DNA of 64,000 nucleotides from Segatella hominis. Its GTDB lineage: Bacteria > Bacteroidota > Bacteroidia > Bacteroidales > Bacteroidaceae. Where the stretch lies: assembly GCF_019249725.2 (NCBI RefSeq), contig NZ_CP137559.1, positions 3,495,001 to 3,559,000 on the forward strand. The letters are read 5' to 3'. This document shows, in pieces, positions 1 to 8,484 of this stretch (its first letter is position 1; each line of letters begins with the position of its first letter). Under the pieces are notes generated by a model. The model ran no database searches. It saw nothing but the letters and a program-made list of their open reading frames with translations, and was not told the origin of the DNA. A program made the position numbers and the translations under genes.

Positions 1-2
1 TA

Positions 3-1349
3 TCTGGCAGGGGATTTACCGAGCCAGCTCCTTACGGCATGGTGAAGGTGAACCGTGGCTTCCTGAAGATGGGCTTGGAAAAGCAAGACTCTCTTTGGGG
101 TGGAAAAACGCCTGTGAAGGAAATCTCTGTGGATGGTTTCTGGATGGACGATACTGAAATTACCAACTCTGAATATAAGCAATTTGTTGCTTACGTGAGA
201 GATTCTATCTTGCGTACCCGTCTTGCTGACCCTTCTTATGGAGGCGATGAAACTTATATGATTACGGAAGATAAGAATGGTGAACCTGTGCCTCCGCGTG
301 TCAACTGGAAGAAGAATCTTCCTAAGAAACCTAATGAGGATGAACTGCGTGCCATTGAGAGTCTTTATACGACCAATCCTGTGACGGGAGAAAAGTTGAT
401 AGACTGGAGTCAGCTCAACTATAAGTATGAAATCTATGATTATACTGCCGCTGCCTTGCGTCGCAACCGTCTCAATGCTTCTGAGCGTAACCTCAATACG
501 GACATCGAGGTGGATCCGAACGAGGTGGTCATGATTTCCAAGGATACGGCCTATGTGGATGACGAGGGAAGAATCGTGAGACAGACCATCAACCGACAGT
601 TGAGTGGACCTTGGGATTTTCTCAATACCTATATCGTGAATGTTTATCCGGATACGACTTGTTGGGTGAATGACTTCAAGAATTCTGATAATGAGACTTA
701 TCTCAGAAGTTATTTCAGCAATCCTGCCTATAATGATTATCCTGTGGTAGGCGTTACTTGGGAACAGGCGAATGCATTCTGTGCCTGGCGTACGGACTAT
801 TTATTGAAAGGCTTGGGTCCTGAGGCACGTTTCATACAGAGATATCGTCTGCCTACTGAGGCAGAGTGGGAGTATGCAGCCCGCGGTAAGGAGCAGAATG
901 AATTCCCTTGGGAAAACAAGGATGTAAAGAATGGGGATGGATGTTTCTATGCCAATTTCAAGCCAGACCGTGGTAATTATACCAAGGACGGAAACCTGAT
1001 AACAAGCCGGGTGGGCATCTATTCTCCTAATTCTAACGGACTGTATGATATGGCAGGTAATGTGGCTGAATGGACCAGTACGATTTATACGGAAGCGGGT
1101 GTTGATGCCATGAACGATCTGAATCCAACGCTTGTTTATAATGCAGCCAAGGAGGATCCTTACCGCTTGAAGAAGAAAAGCGTGAGGGGTGGATCTTGGA
1201 AGGATCCAGAGTCTTTCATACGTTCGGCATGGCGCTCTTGGGAATATCAGAACCAGCCTCGTTCGTATATCGGATTCAGATGTGTGAGAAGTCTCGCAAC
1301 AACATCAAGTGCAAAACAGAAACCTACAAAATCAAAGAATAGGAGATAA
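3..1349 (+). CDS. gldK: GldK/PorK, T9SS outer-membrane ring lipoprotein (5' end cut by window)
   Basis: The reading frame is open from base 3, and the residues before the first ATG at 39 (GRGFTEPAPYG) read as GldK sequence, so the true start and the lipoprotein signal lie outside the window. The body is a formylglycine-generating-enzyme-like (FGE/SUMF1) fold. Landmarks are RLPTEAEWEYAARG, LYDMAGNVAEW, VRGGSWKD and YIGFRCVR. In the family, GldK with GldN forms the periplasmic ring at the outer membrane in type IX secretion, and the FGE fold is structural rather than catalytic. The C-terminus ends in a basic Lys/Ser/Thr tail. gldL follows after 5 nt, giving the standard gldKLMN order. Confidence 0.95.
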   Translation, partial: SGRGFTEPAPYGMVKVNRGFLKMGLEKQDSLWGGKTPVKEISVDGFWMDDTEITNSEYKQFVAYVRDSILRTRLADPSYGGDETYMITEDKNGEPVPPRVNWKKNLPKKPNEDELRAIESLYTTNPVTGEKLIDWSQLNYKYEIYDYTAAALRRNRLNASERNLNTDIEVDPNEVVMISKDTAYVDDEGRIVRQTINRQLSGPWDFLNTYIVNVYPDTTCWVNDFKNSDNETYLRSYFSNPAYNDYPVVGVTWEQANAFCAWRTDYLLKGLGPEARFIQRYRLPTEAEWEYAARGKEQNEFPWENKDVKNGDGCFYANFKPDRGNYTKDGNLITSRVGIYSPNSNGLYDMAGNVAEWTSTIYTEAGVDAMNDLNPTLVYNAAKEDPYRLKKKSVRGGSWKDPESFIRSAWRSWEYQNQPRSYIGFRCVRSLATTSSAKQKPTKSKNRR

Positions 1350-1354
1350 TAAAA

Positions 1355-2287
1355 ATGGGCGATTACAGTAAGTTTAATATCGTTTACCGTCTGCAAAAGT
1401 GGATGGATAGCGTGCCTGGACAAACATTCCTGAACTATGCATATAGTTGGGGTGCATCTATCGTTATCTTGGGTACACTCTTTAAGTTGACTCACTTGCC
1501 GGGAGCCAATCTGATGTTGTTCTTGGGTATGGGTACTGAGGTATTGGTATTCTTCCTGTCAGCTTTCGACCGTCCTTTTGATAAGACTGCCGATGGTCGT
1601 GATATTCCTACACATATTACTGAAGAATATCTGGAGACGGGCAAGGTCACTTATGATACAAATAATTCTGTAGCTGGTTCTCAACCGGTTTCGGGTTCTC
1701 ATCCTGTTTCCGGAGATGCTGTGGTTGTGGGACAGCCGATAGTCTTTGCTTCTGGTGCTACTGCTTCTCAGGGCATTGCTTCTGCAGCAACTTCTGAAGG
1801 CACAGCTTCATCTCCTGTTTCTGCAGCAGCTTCTTCTGTCTCTGCATCATCTTCAGATGATAAGGATGCCGATGTTGCTGTTCAGCAGCCTCAGTCAGCA
1901 GCCGTTCAGCAGCCTGTAGCTGGTTCTACTGCATGGGTTGGTGGTCAGCAGCAGATAACTCCAGAAATGGAGGAAGCACAGAATAACTATGTGGAAGAGT
2001 TGAAGAAGCTGGTAGAAACTCTCGAAAAGGTAAATGAACAGAGCAGCCGCCTGACCCGTGATAGCGAGGAAATGGAAAATCTGAACCGTACGCTTACCGG
2101 TATCAGCAAGGTATATGAGATGCAGCTGAAGGGTGCCAGTCAGCAGATTGGTACTATCGACCAGATCAATGAGCAGAGCAGAAAGATGGCTCAGCAGATA
2201 GAGCAGCTCAACAAGATTTATACTCGCATGATCGAGGCAATGACTGTCAATATGAGAGCTGCTGCCCCACATGTAAGTGAAGAGTAA
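1355..2287 (+). CDS. gldL: GldL/PorL, T9SS inner-membrane motor protein
   Basis: 310 residues, the usual PorL length. Two membrane helices lie near the N-terminus (about 24-44 and 51-70) and contain the GldL motif GMGTEVLVFFLSAFDRPFD. An Ala/Ser/Val/Gln-rich low-complexity linker (about 105-205) follows, then a coiled-coil cytoplasmic region (about 210-300). GldL and GldM form the proton-driven motor of type IX secretion in the family. A GGAG 9 nt before the ATG overlaps the end of gldK, so this is one of the few genes here with a Shine-Dalgarno-like site. It lies 5 nt after gldK and 32 nt before gldM, consistent with one operon. Confidence 0.95.
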   Translation: MGDYSKFNIVYRLQKWMDSVPGQTFLNYAYSWGASIVILGTLFKLTHLPGANLMLFLGMGTEVLVFFLSAFDRPFDKTADGRDIPTHITEEYLETGKVTYDTNNSVAGSQPVSGSHPVSGDAVVVGQPIVFASGATASQGIASAATSEGTASSPVSAAASSVSASSSDDKDADVAVQQPQSAAVQQPVAGSTAWVGGQQQITPEMEEAQNNYVEELKKLVETLEKVNEQSSRLTRDSEEMENLNRTLTGISKVYEMQLKGASQQIGTIDQINEQSRKMAQQIEQLNKIYTRMIEAMTVNMRAAAPHVSEE

Positions 2288-2319
2288 AGCATTCAATCGA
2301 ATTTATCAGTTATAAATAA

Positions 2320-3876
2320 ATGGCAATAAAGAAAAGACCCGTTTCACCGCGCCAGAAGATGATCAACTTGATGTATGTCGTCCTCATGGCCATGCTTGCA
2401 TTGAACATCTCTACTGAGGTGCTCAACGGATTCTCTATTGTGGAGGAGAGCTTGAACCGTACCACGGCCAATTCTTCTGCAGAGAATGCTGCGCTCTATG
2501 GGGATTTCAGCAATCAGATGAAGAAGAATCCTGCCAAGGTGAGAGAATGGTTTGAGAAGGCTACTCAGGTGAAGGAAATGAGTGACTCGCTCTACAACTT
2601 CGCACAGCAGTTGAAGGAAGCCATCGTCAGAGAGGCTGATGGAAAGAATGGCGATGTGAAAAACATCGAGAACAAGGATAATCTGGAAGCTGCGGGCATC
2701 GTGATGCTGGCTCCTGGTACGGGGAAAGGCAAGAAACTCTATGATGCCATCAACCGTTATCGTGAGCGTATCCTCACCATGGTGACTGACGAGCATCAGA
2801 AGAAGATCATTCAGAGCAACCTCGCTACAGTTGTGCCAAAGAAATCAACGACTTTGGGCAAAAACTGGCAGGAATATATGTTTGAGAATATGCCTGTGGC
2901 TGCTGCTATCACTTTGCTTTCCAAACTGCAGAGTGATGTGCGCTATGCTGAAGGAGAGGTGCTCCATACCCTCGTTTCTAATATAGATATGAAGGATATT
3001 CGCGTCAACAAACTTGATGCCTTCGTGATTCCGGAGAAGACTACGCTTTATCCTGGCGAGCGCTTCAATGCCAACATTGTGATGGCGGCTGTGGATACTA
3101 CCCAGCAACCGGAAATCTATGTGAATGGTATGCGCGTGAATACGGCTCATGGACAGTATTCCTTTACTGCTGGAGGCGTAGGCGAACACCAGTTCAGCGG
3201 ATATATTCTGATGCACAATGCCAAGGGAGATGTCTTGCGACGCAATTTCCTGCAGAAGTACAGTGTGATTCCGGCTCCTAATACTGCTACTGTGGCAGCC
3301 GACATGATGAATGTGCTCTATGCCGGTTTCCACAATCCAATCAGTATCAGCGTCCCGGGAGTTCCTGCCAATGCGATTTCTGCCAGCATGAGTGGCGGTT
3401 CCTTCATCTCCAAGGGAAATGGACATTTCGTGGCAGTTCCATTTGCTGTAGGCAAGGATGTGACGATTACAGTTACGGCTCGTGACAAGGGACAGACCCG
3501 TACGATGCCACCGTTTGTTTTCCATGTCAGAAAACTTCCAGACCCAACTGCTTATCTGGCTTTGGGTACCAACAGATATAGAGGCGGTGCTCTGTCAAAG
3601 GCTTCTCTGATGGGAGCAACAGGCATTCATGCCGCGATTGATGACGGATTGCTCGATATTCCGTTCAAGGTGCTGAGTTTCGAGACTGTATTCTTCGACA
3701 ATATGGGAAATGCGGTTCCTCTTGCTTCAGCAGGTGCCAATTTCTCAGAGCGTCAGCGCGAGGAATTCCGTCGCTTGTCCAGAAACCGCCGTTTCTACAT
3801 TTCTCATATCAAGGCAGTTGGTCCTGATGGCATTACCCGCAATCTCTCCGCTGCAATGGAAGTGATTGTGAGGTAA
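2320..3876 (+). CDS. gldM: GldM/PorM, T9SS trans-periplasmic motor shaft
   Basis: 518 residues, close to PorM. A short basic N-terminus (MAIKKRPVSPRQKMINLMYV) leads into a single membrane helix at about 15-38, followed by a large periplasmic region made of the tandem domains known for this family. GldM dimers cross the periplasm, linking the GldL inner-membrane motor to the GldK/GldN ring. The segment YPGERFNANIVM and the HVRKLPDPTAYL region match conserved parts of the family. It is the third gene in gldKLMN, with 32 nt before it and 110 nt after it to the preferred gldN start. Confidence 0.95.
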   Translation: MAIKKRPVSPRQKMINLMYVVLMAMLALNISTEVLNGFSIVEESLNRTTANSSAENAALYGDFSNQMKKNPAKVREWFEKATQVKEMSDSLYNFAQQLKEAIVREADGKNGDVKNIENKDNLEAAGIVMLAPGTGKGKKLYDAINRYRERILTMVTDEHQKKIIQSNLATVVPKKSTTLGKNWQEYMFENMPVAAAITLLSKLQSDVRYAEGEVLHTLVSNIDMKDIRVNKLDAFVIPEKTTLYPGERFNANIVMAAVDTTQQPEIYVNGMRVNTAHGQYSFTAGGVGEHQFSGYILMHNAKGDVLRRNFLQKYSVIPAPNTATVAADMMNVLYAGFHNPISISVPGVPANAISASMSGGSFISKGNGHFVAVPFAVGKDVTITVTARDKGQTRTMPPFVFHVRKLPDPTAYLALGTNRYRGGALSKASLMGATGIHAAIDDGLLDIPFKVLSFETVFFDNMGNAVPLASAGANFSERQREEFRRLSRNRRFYISHIKAVGPDGITRNLSAAMEVIVR

Positions 3877-3986
3877 GAGAGTCTGGAATAGGAAAAAGGC
3901 GAATCTGGACAGGAGATTCATTCTGGGCGGGATGGAAACTTGCCAGAATGCATAACATAATGATCAAAGTAAATAAAATCAATGTG

Positions 3987-5033
3987 ATGAAAAAGATATT
4001 TATGCTTTTGATGCTTGCAGGTGTTACGCTGGGAATCAGCGCTCAACCTGAAGCGCACCGCCAGGCACAGCAGAAGGCTCAGCAGAAGTCGAATGCCAAC
4101 AACATGACGACCCGTGCACAAATCATGTTTCCTACTACTGCTTCTATGGATGAGGATGTGGTATGGAGACGTGACATCTATCGCGAGTTGAATCTCAACG
4201 ATGATGCCAATGCGCCTTTGTATTATCCTGTGGAACCATTGGGCAACCAGGTGAACCTGTTCACCTATATGTTTAAGTTGATACTCTCCGGTCGCATCAA
4301 GGCTTACCAGTATAAGTTGGACGGCAACGAGAGTTTCAGTGATGCAGACTTGGTGAAGCCAAAGGCATTCCTGGATAATTACCACATTTATTATGAGAAG
4401 GATGCAAACGGAAGAATGCGTCTTGACAATAGTGATATTCCTTCCCGCGAAGTGAAATCTTACTATGTCAAGGAATCTTCTTATTTTGACCAGCGTACTT
4501 CCACCTTCCATACTCAGGTGTTGGCACTCTGTCCTATCATGACCCGTGAGGATGATTTCGGAGATGGTGGCAATAAATATCCTTTATTCTGGGTGAAGTA
4601 CAGCGACCTGGCTCCTTACTTATCTAAACAGCAGATTATGACCAGTAATCTGAACAATGCTGCGACGATGAGTGTGGATGATTACTTTGTCAGAAATCAG
4701 TATAAAGGAAAGATTTACAAAACCAATAATATGTTGGGCAAGACTTTGGCTCAATACTGTCCTTCTGATTCGGCTATGAGCAAGGAGCAGAAGAGGATTG
4801 AGGCAGAATTGGCTGCCTTCGAGAAGAATATCTGGGGCGATCAGGCGAGAAAGGATTCTCTGGATAGTATTTCCAATGCCGGTAAGAAGGATGCAAAGAC
4901 TGTCAAGAAGAACCGCAGAAGTTCTTCTAAGTCTTCAGGTTCTTCTTCGAGTGTAAGAAGCCGTCGCCAGCGCAGTTCTGGTTCTTCTACCTCCAGTGCA
5001 GCCCGCGTTTCTGTCAGAAGAGAGCGCCATTAA
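3987..5033 (+). CDS. gldN: GldN/PorN, T9SS periplasmic ring protein
   Basis: The frame is open from 3948, but the ATG at 3987 is chosen because it gives a clean signal peptide (MKKIFMLLMLAGVTLGISAQ). That makes a 348-residue protein. GldN partners GldK in the outer-membrane-associated ring of type IX secretion. Family motifs include VVWRRDIYRELNLNDDANAP and PLYYPVEPLGNQVNLF near the N-terminus and QILALCPIM-like sequence in the middle. The last ~40 residues are a low-complexity Ser/Arg tail that is not part of the conserved fold. It closes the gldKLMN set; 149 nt of AT-rich repeats separate it from the next gene. Confidence 0.94.
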   Translation: MKKIFMLLMLAGVTLGISAQPEAHRQAQQKAQQKSNANNMTTRAQIMFPTTASMDEDVVWRRDIYRELNLNDDANAPLYYPVEPLGNQVNLFTYMFKLILSGRIKAYQYKLDGNESFSDADLVKPKAFLDNYHIYYEKDANGRMRLDNSDIPSREVKSYYVKESSYFDQRTSTFHTQVLALCPIMTREDDFGDGGNKYPLFWVKYSDLAPYLSKQQIMTSNLNNAATMSVDDYFVRNQYKGKIYKTNNMLGKTLAQYCPSDSAMSKEQKRIEAELAAFEKNIWGDQARKDSLDSISNAGKKDAKTVKKNRRSSSKSSGSSSSVRSRRQRSSGSSTSSAARVSVRRERH

Positions 5034-5039
5034 TTGGAT

Positions 5040-5140
5040 TGTTCTGATTGTTGGAAATAATTATGATTGGAAATATCAATTGATGAAATAACAATGATTG
5101 GAATAACTATGATTGGAGTAACAATCGTTGGAATTATGTG
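5040..5140 (+). repeat. Imperfect short tandem repeats between gldN and the barrel gene
   Basis: The spacer repeats the motif ATGATTGGAA(T/G)TAAC. Three 15-nt units are contiguous at 5094-5108, 5109-5123 and 5124-5138, and looser copies lie upstream around 5045-5090. No promoter motif or hairpin is evident. It is probably slipped-strand sequence; no function is proposed. Confidence 0.6.
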
Positions 5141-5182
5141 ATTTGAAAAACAATTATTAGAAATAAAAAAAGAGAAATAGGT

Positions 5183-5812
5183 ATGAAAAAAGTATTGACT
5201 TTTATGGTGTTGTTGGCATCATTGCTGTTCGTGCAGCAGGCTAACGCACAGGTTAAGTTTGGTTTGAAAGGTGGTTTGAACGTTACCAATATGTCTTTCA
5301 GCAAAGATGTATTCGATGCTTCTAATAAGACCGGTTTCTTTGTAGGGCCTATGGTGAAGATCACCTTGCCAGTAGTTGGCTTGAGTTTTGATGCAGCTGC
5401 TCTCTATGATCAGAAAGAGGCTGACGTGAAGTATCAGGGAATTGATAATTCATATTCCAAGGAGAATGTGAAGCAGAAGTCTCTCAACATTCCTGTGAAT
5501 GTACGCTATGGTTGGGGATTGAGCAGCGTGGCAAATATCTTCCTCTTTGCGGGTCCTCAGTGGGGAATCAACGTAGGTGATAAGAATTTCAAGTGGAATA
5601 CTGGTAGCAGTTATTCTTTGAAGAAGTCTAATTTCAGCGTCAATGTGGGTGCTGGTGTTACTTTGTTGAGCCACGTACAGCTTTCTGCTAACTACAATAT
5701 TGCTTGTGGAAAGACAGCAGATGCCTCTGTCGAAAAGGTGGGCGAAACAGTTTTGCATAGCGATAGAAGCCGCAACAATTCTTGGCAGATTGCGCTTGGC
5801 TACTGGTTCTAA
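5183..5812 (+). CDS. Small outer-membrane beta-barrel protein (PorT-like fold)
   Basis: 209 residues with a signal peptide ending at ANAQ (about residue 22). Alternating-hydrophobicity strands follow, such as VKFGLKGGLNVTNMSF near the start and NNSWQIALGYWF at the end. The terminal aromatic residue suits outer-membrane insertion. It belongs to the broad Bacteroidetes 'outer membrane beta-barrel' family (PF13568-like), which includes the T9SS protein PorT. Its position after gldN suggests co-transcription with the secretion genes, but the family is too large to call it PorT itself. A strong terminator follows at 5854-5887. Confidence 0.75.
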   Translation: MKKVLTFMVLLASLLFVQQANAQVKFGLKGGLNVTNMSFSKDVFDASNKTGFFVGPMVKITLPVVGLSFDAAALYDQKEADVKYQGIDNSYSKENVKQKSLNIPVNVRYGWGLSSVANIFLFAGPQWGINVGDKNFKWNTGSSYSLKKSNFSVNVGAGVTLLSHVQLSANYNIACGKTADASVEKVGETVLHSDRSRNNSWQIALGYWF

Positions 5813-5853
5813 AAATCGGGACCAGTTCAGTTTGGCTTTCTTAAAATATATAA

Positions 5854-5887
5854 AAGCAGATATCCTTTATTGGGTATCTGCTTTTTT
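5854..5887 (+). terminator. Intrinsic terminator after the barrel gene
   Basis: AGCAGATATCC and GGGTATCTGCT form an 11-bp stem with one wobble and a short loop, followed by six T. It ends the gldKLMN-barrel transcript. The priA promoter starts within its 3' arm. Confidence 0.85.
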
Positions 5888-5900
5888 ATTGTTATCTTTG
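5870..5900 (+). promoter_or_regulatory. Bacteroidetes-type promoter for priA
   Basis: TATCTTTG at 5893-5900 fits TAnnTTTG, with TTG at 5870-5872 exactly 20 nt upstream. The -33 element lies inside the terminator of the gene before. The priA ATG is 34 nt beyond the -7 box. Confidence 0.65.
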
Positions 5901-5934
5901 CACAACGATATAATTCTCAAGATGACTTTTCAGT

Positions 5935-8337
5935 ATGAAATACGTAGATGTGATACTTCCTTTGCCGCTTCCAGGCTTGTTTACCTATTCTGTTCCTGAA
6001 GGAATGGAAGGGAGGGTTGTGTTTGGCAAGCGCCTGCTCGTACCCCTGGGAAGGAGCAAGAAGTATATCGGTATGGCGGTGAAAATGCATGATGAGAAGC
6101 CTGCTTTTGAGGTGAAACCGATAGAGCAGGTGCTGGATGAAAACCCTGTGCTTCTGGAAAGGCAATACCGGCTCTGGTCGTGGATTAGCGATTATTACAT
6201 GTCTCCATTGGGTGATGTCTATAATGCTGCTTTCCCGGCTGGACTGAAATCTACAGAGAAGTTTAAACCCAAAATGGAGCAATATGTCGGTTTGTCGAGT
6301 GCTTATCGCAATCCTCAGACGCTCCGTGTGGCGCTTCAGATGATGGGGCGGGCCGTCAAGCAAATGAAGGCTTTTACCACCTTCCTCCAACTGTCTCATT
6401 GGGATATTCTTCTCGAAAACGAGGTAGATGAAAACGGACTGTTGCGGGAGGAATTCTATGAATTGAGAAATATGCAGTCTCCTGATATTCCTTCTTTAAA
6501 TGGAAGCCAGCCTTCTGATGTTTCTTCTTCAAATGGAAACCAATCACCTGATATCCCTTCTTTTATAGAAAAAGTAACGAAGGAGGAACTGATGAACGAG
6601 AGTCATTCCACCTCTGCCATTATCAAAAGTCTGATAGATAAGGGATTTCTTTTTACATATGAGATAGAAGTAGGGCGTCTGAATACATCTGGCGAATCTC
6701 ATTTCGAGTTGATCAAACCGCTCTCGATGCCCCAGCAGGATGCTTATAACCAGATTCTGATGCAGATGATGAAGAAGAATGTGGTGCTCTTGCATGGCGT
6801 GACTTCCAGCGGTAAGACGGAGGTCTATATCCACCTCATCAAACAGGCGCTCGATGAGCATAAGCAGGTACTTTATCTCTTGCCAGAAATTGCGCTTACT
6901 GTGCAGATTATGGAACGTCTTCACCGGGTTTTTGGAGACCGACTTGGTATCTATCACTCGAAATATAGCGATGCAGAGCGTGTGGAAATCTGGCAGAAAC
7001 AGATGTCTGATCATCCTTATGATGTCATCTTAGGAGCCAGAAGTGCAGTCTTCCTGCCTTTTCAGAAACTCGGACTTGTGATAGTGGATGAGGAGCATGA
7101 AACCAGTTTTAAGCAGCAGGACCCGGCTCCTCGCTATCATGCCCGCAGCGCAGCCATCGTTTTGGCAAGTATGTATCCCGAAGCCAAAGTGCTCTTGGGT
7201 ACGGCTACTCCTTCGATGGAAAGTTATTACAATGCCCAGCAGGGAAAGTATGGTCTGGTGGAGATGAAAACGCGATATAAAGACATCCAACTGCCGGAAA
7301 TACAGGTGGTGGATGTGAAGGATTTACGCCATCGCAAGATCATGAAAGGGGCATATTCGCCACAACTCTTGGCAGCGGTAAGAGAGGCCTTGCAGCGTGG
7401 CGAACAGGCTATTCTCTTTCAGAACAGGCGCGGTTTTGCACCGATGATTGAGTGTAAGGTCTGTGGATGGGTGCCGAAATGCAAAAACTGTGATGTGTCG
7501 CTCACATTGCATAAGAATATCAATCTGCTTACCTGCCATTATTGTGGCTACACGTATCCCGTTCCTACGGAATGTCCTAACTGTGGAAGTACCGAACTGA
7601 CGGGGCGTGGTATCGGAACAGAGAAGGTGGAAGACCAGTTGACTGAAATCTTCCCTGAGGCGCGTATTGCCCGTATGGATCTTGATACGACCCGCACCCG
7701 TAATGCCTATGAACGCCTGATAGAGGATTTTTCTTCGGGAAAGACCAACCTACTTATCGGTACGCAGATGATTTCCAAGGGACTGGATTTTGACAAGGTG
7801 AGCGTTGTGGGTATTCTCAATGCCGACTCGATGCTCAATTATCCTGACTTCCGGGCCTACGAACATGCCTTTATGATGATGGCGCAGGTGAGTGGAAGGG
7901 CTGGCAGAAAGGGCAAGCGAGGACTGGTGATCCTCCAGACGAAATCTCCGGAGTTACCGGTTATCTCGCAGGTGGTTCACAACGATTATGCCACTTTTTA
8001 CCGCGACTTGCTGGAAGAACGTAAAGCCTTTCATTATCCGCCTTTCTATCATCTCATCAATGTCTATCTGAAGCACAAGCATGAGAAAGTCTGTCAGCAG
8101 GCAAGTATGGAGCTGGGACAGACCTTGCGAGGATGGTTTGGGGAGAGAATCTTAGGACCTGACAAGCCTGCAGTGGCTCGTGTGAAGACAATGAATATCC
8201 GTAAGATAGTGCTTAAACTGGAGAACGGCATTGATCAGAAGAAGGTGAGGGAATACCTGAAGTATGCCCAGACGATGATGCTGAAGGACCCAAGGTATGG
8301 GGCTTTGCAAATATACTATGATGTGGATCCGCAATAA
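5935..8337 (+). CDS. priA: Primosomal protein N' (PriA), replication-restart helicase
   Basis: 800 residues. PriA recognises stalled forks and reloads the replicative helicase. Seen here: an N-terminal 3'-DNA-binding domain (VDVILPLPLPGLFTYSVP), Walker A GVTSSGKTEVY at about 289-299, the DEEH box (IVDEEHETSFKQQDPAPRYHAR) at about 386, and two four-cysteine zinc sites between about 507 and 552 (CKVCGWVPKCKNC and CHYCGY...CPNC). The helicase C-terminal motif includes GTQMISKGLDFD. An unusual feature is an 11-residue motif repeated about three times (about 181-213), encoded by 33-nt tandem units, between the N-terminal domains and the ATPase. Confidence 0.97.
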   Translation: MKYVDVILPLPLPGLFTYSVPEGMEGRVVFGKRLLVPLGRSKKYIGMAVKMHDEKPAFEVKPIEQVLDENPVLLERQYRLWSWISDYYMSPLGDVYNAAFPAGLKSTEKFKPKMEQYVGLSSAYRNPQTLRVALQMMGRAVKQMKAFTTFLQLSHWDILLENEVDENGLLREEFYELRNMQSPDIPSLNGSQPSDVSSSNGNQSPDIPSFIEKVTKEELMNESHSTSAIIKSLIDKGFLFTYEIEVGRLNTSGESHFELIKPLSMPQQDAYNQILMQMMKKNVVLLHGVTSSGKTEVYIHLIKQALDEHKQVLYLLPEIALTVQIMERLHRVFGDRLGIYHSKYSDAERVEIWQKQMSDHPYDVILGARSAVFLPFQKLGLVIVDEEHETSFKQQDPAPRYHARSAAIVLASMYPEAKVLLGTATPSMESYYNAQQGKYGLVEMKTRYKDIQLPEIQVVDVKDLRHRKIMKGAYSPQLLAAVREALQRGEQAILFQNRRGFAPMIECKVCGWVPKCKNCDVSLTLHKNINLLTCHYCGYTYPVPTECPNCGSTELTGRGIGTEKVEDQLTEIFPEARIARMDLDTTRTRNAYERLIEDFSSGKTNLLIGTQMISKGLDFDKVSVVGILNADSMLNYPDFRAYEHAFMMMAQVSGRAGRKGKRGLVILQTKSPELPVISQVVHNDYATFYRDLLEERKAFHYPPFYHLINVYLKHKHEKVCQQASMELGQTLRGWFGERILGPDKPAVARVKTMNIRKIVLKLENGIDQKKVREYLKYAQTMMLKDPRYGALQIYYDVDPQ
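6475..6573 (+). repeat. 33-nt tandem repeat inside priA
   Basis: Units at 6475-6507 and 6508-6540 and a partial third at 6541-6573 encode QSPDIPSLNGS, QPSDVSSSNGN and QSPDIPSFIEK. The repeat length keeps frame, so copy-number change would lengthen or shorten a flexible linker without breaking the helicase. Confidence 0.8.
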
Positions 8338-8364
8338 TCAGACAGATGATTGCGGATACAAAAT

Positions 8365-8410
8365 AAAAAAAAAGGCTATCCCAATCGAAGGAAGGGGATA
8401 GCCTTTTTTG
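8365..8410. terminator. Bidirectional terminator between priA and the OmpP1-type gene
   Basis: AAGGCTATCCC and GGGGATAGCCTT form a strong stem with A-rich sequence on the left and a T run on the right. It can end priA on + and the convergent barrel gene on -. Confidence 0.85.
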
Positions 8411-8484
8411 CATGTTTGTAGTTATGAACTGATCTATTATGTTAAGGAAACATAAGTCTAATTCTACTTTTTTCAACCTCGTCT

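Noticed and set aside
3948-3986. Longer N-terminus for gldN
   Set aside because: The 13 extra residues would sit before a clean signal peptide that begins at 3987.
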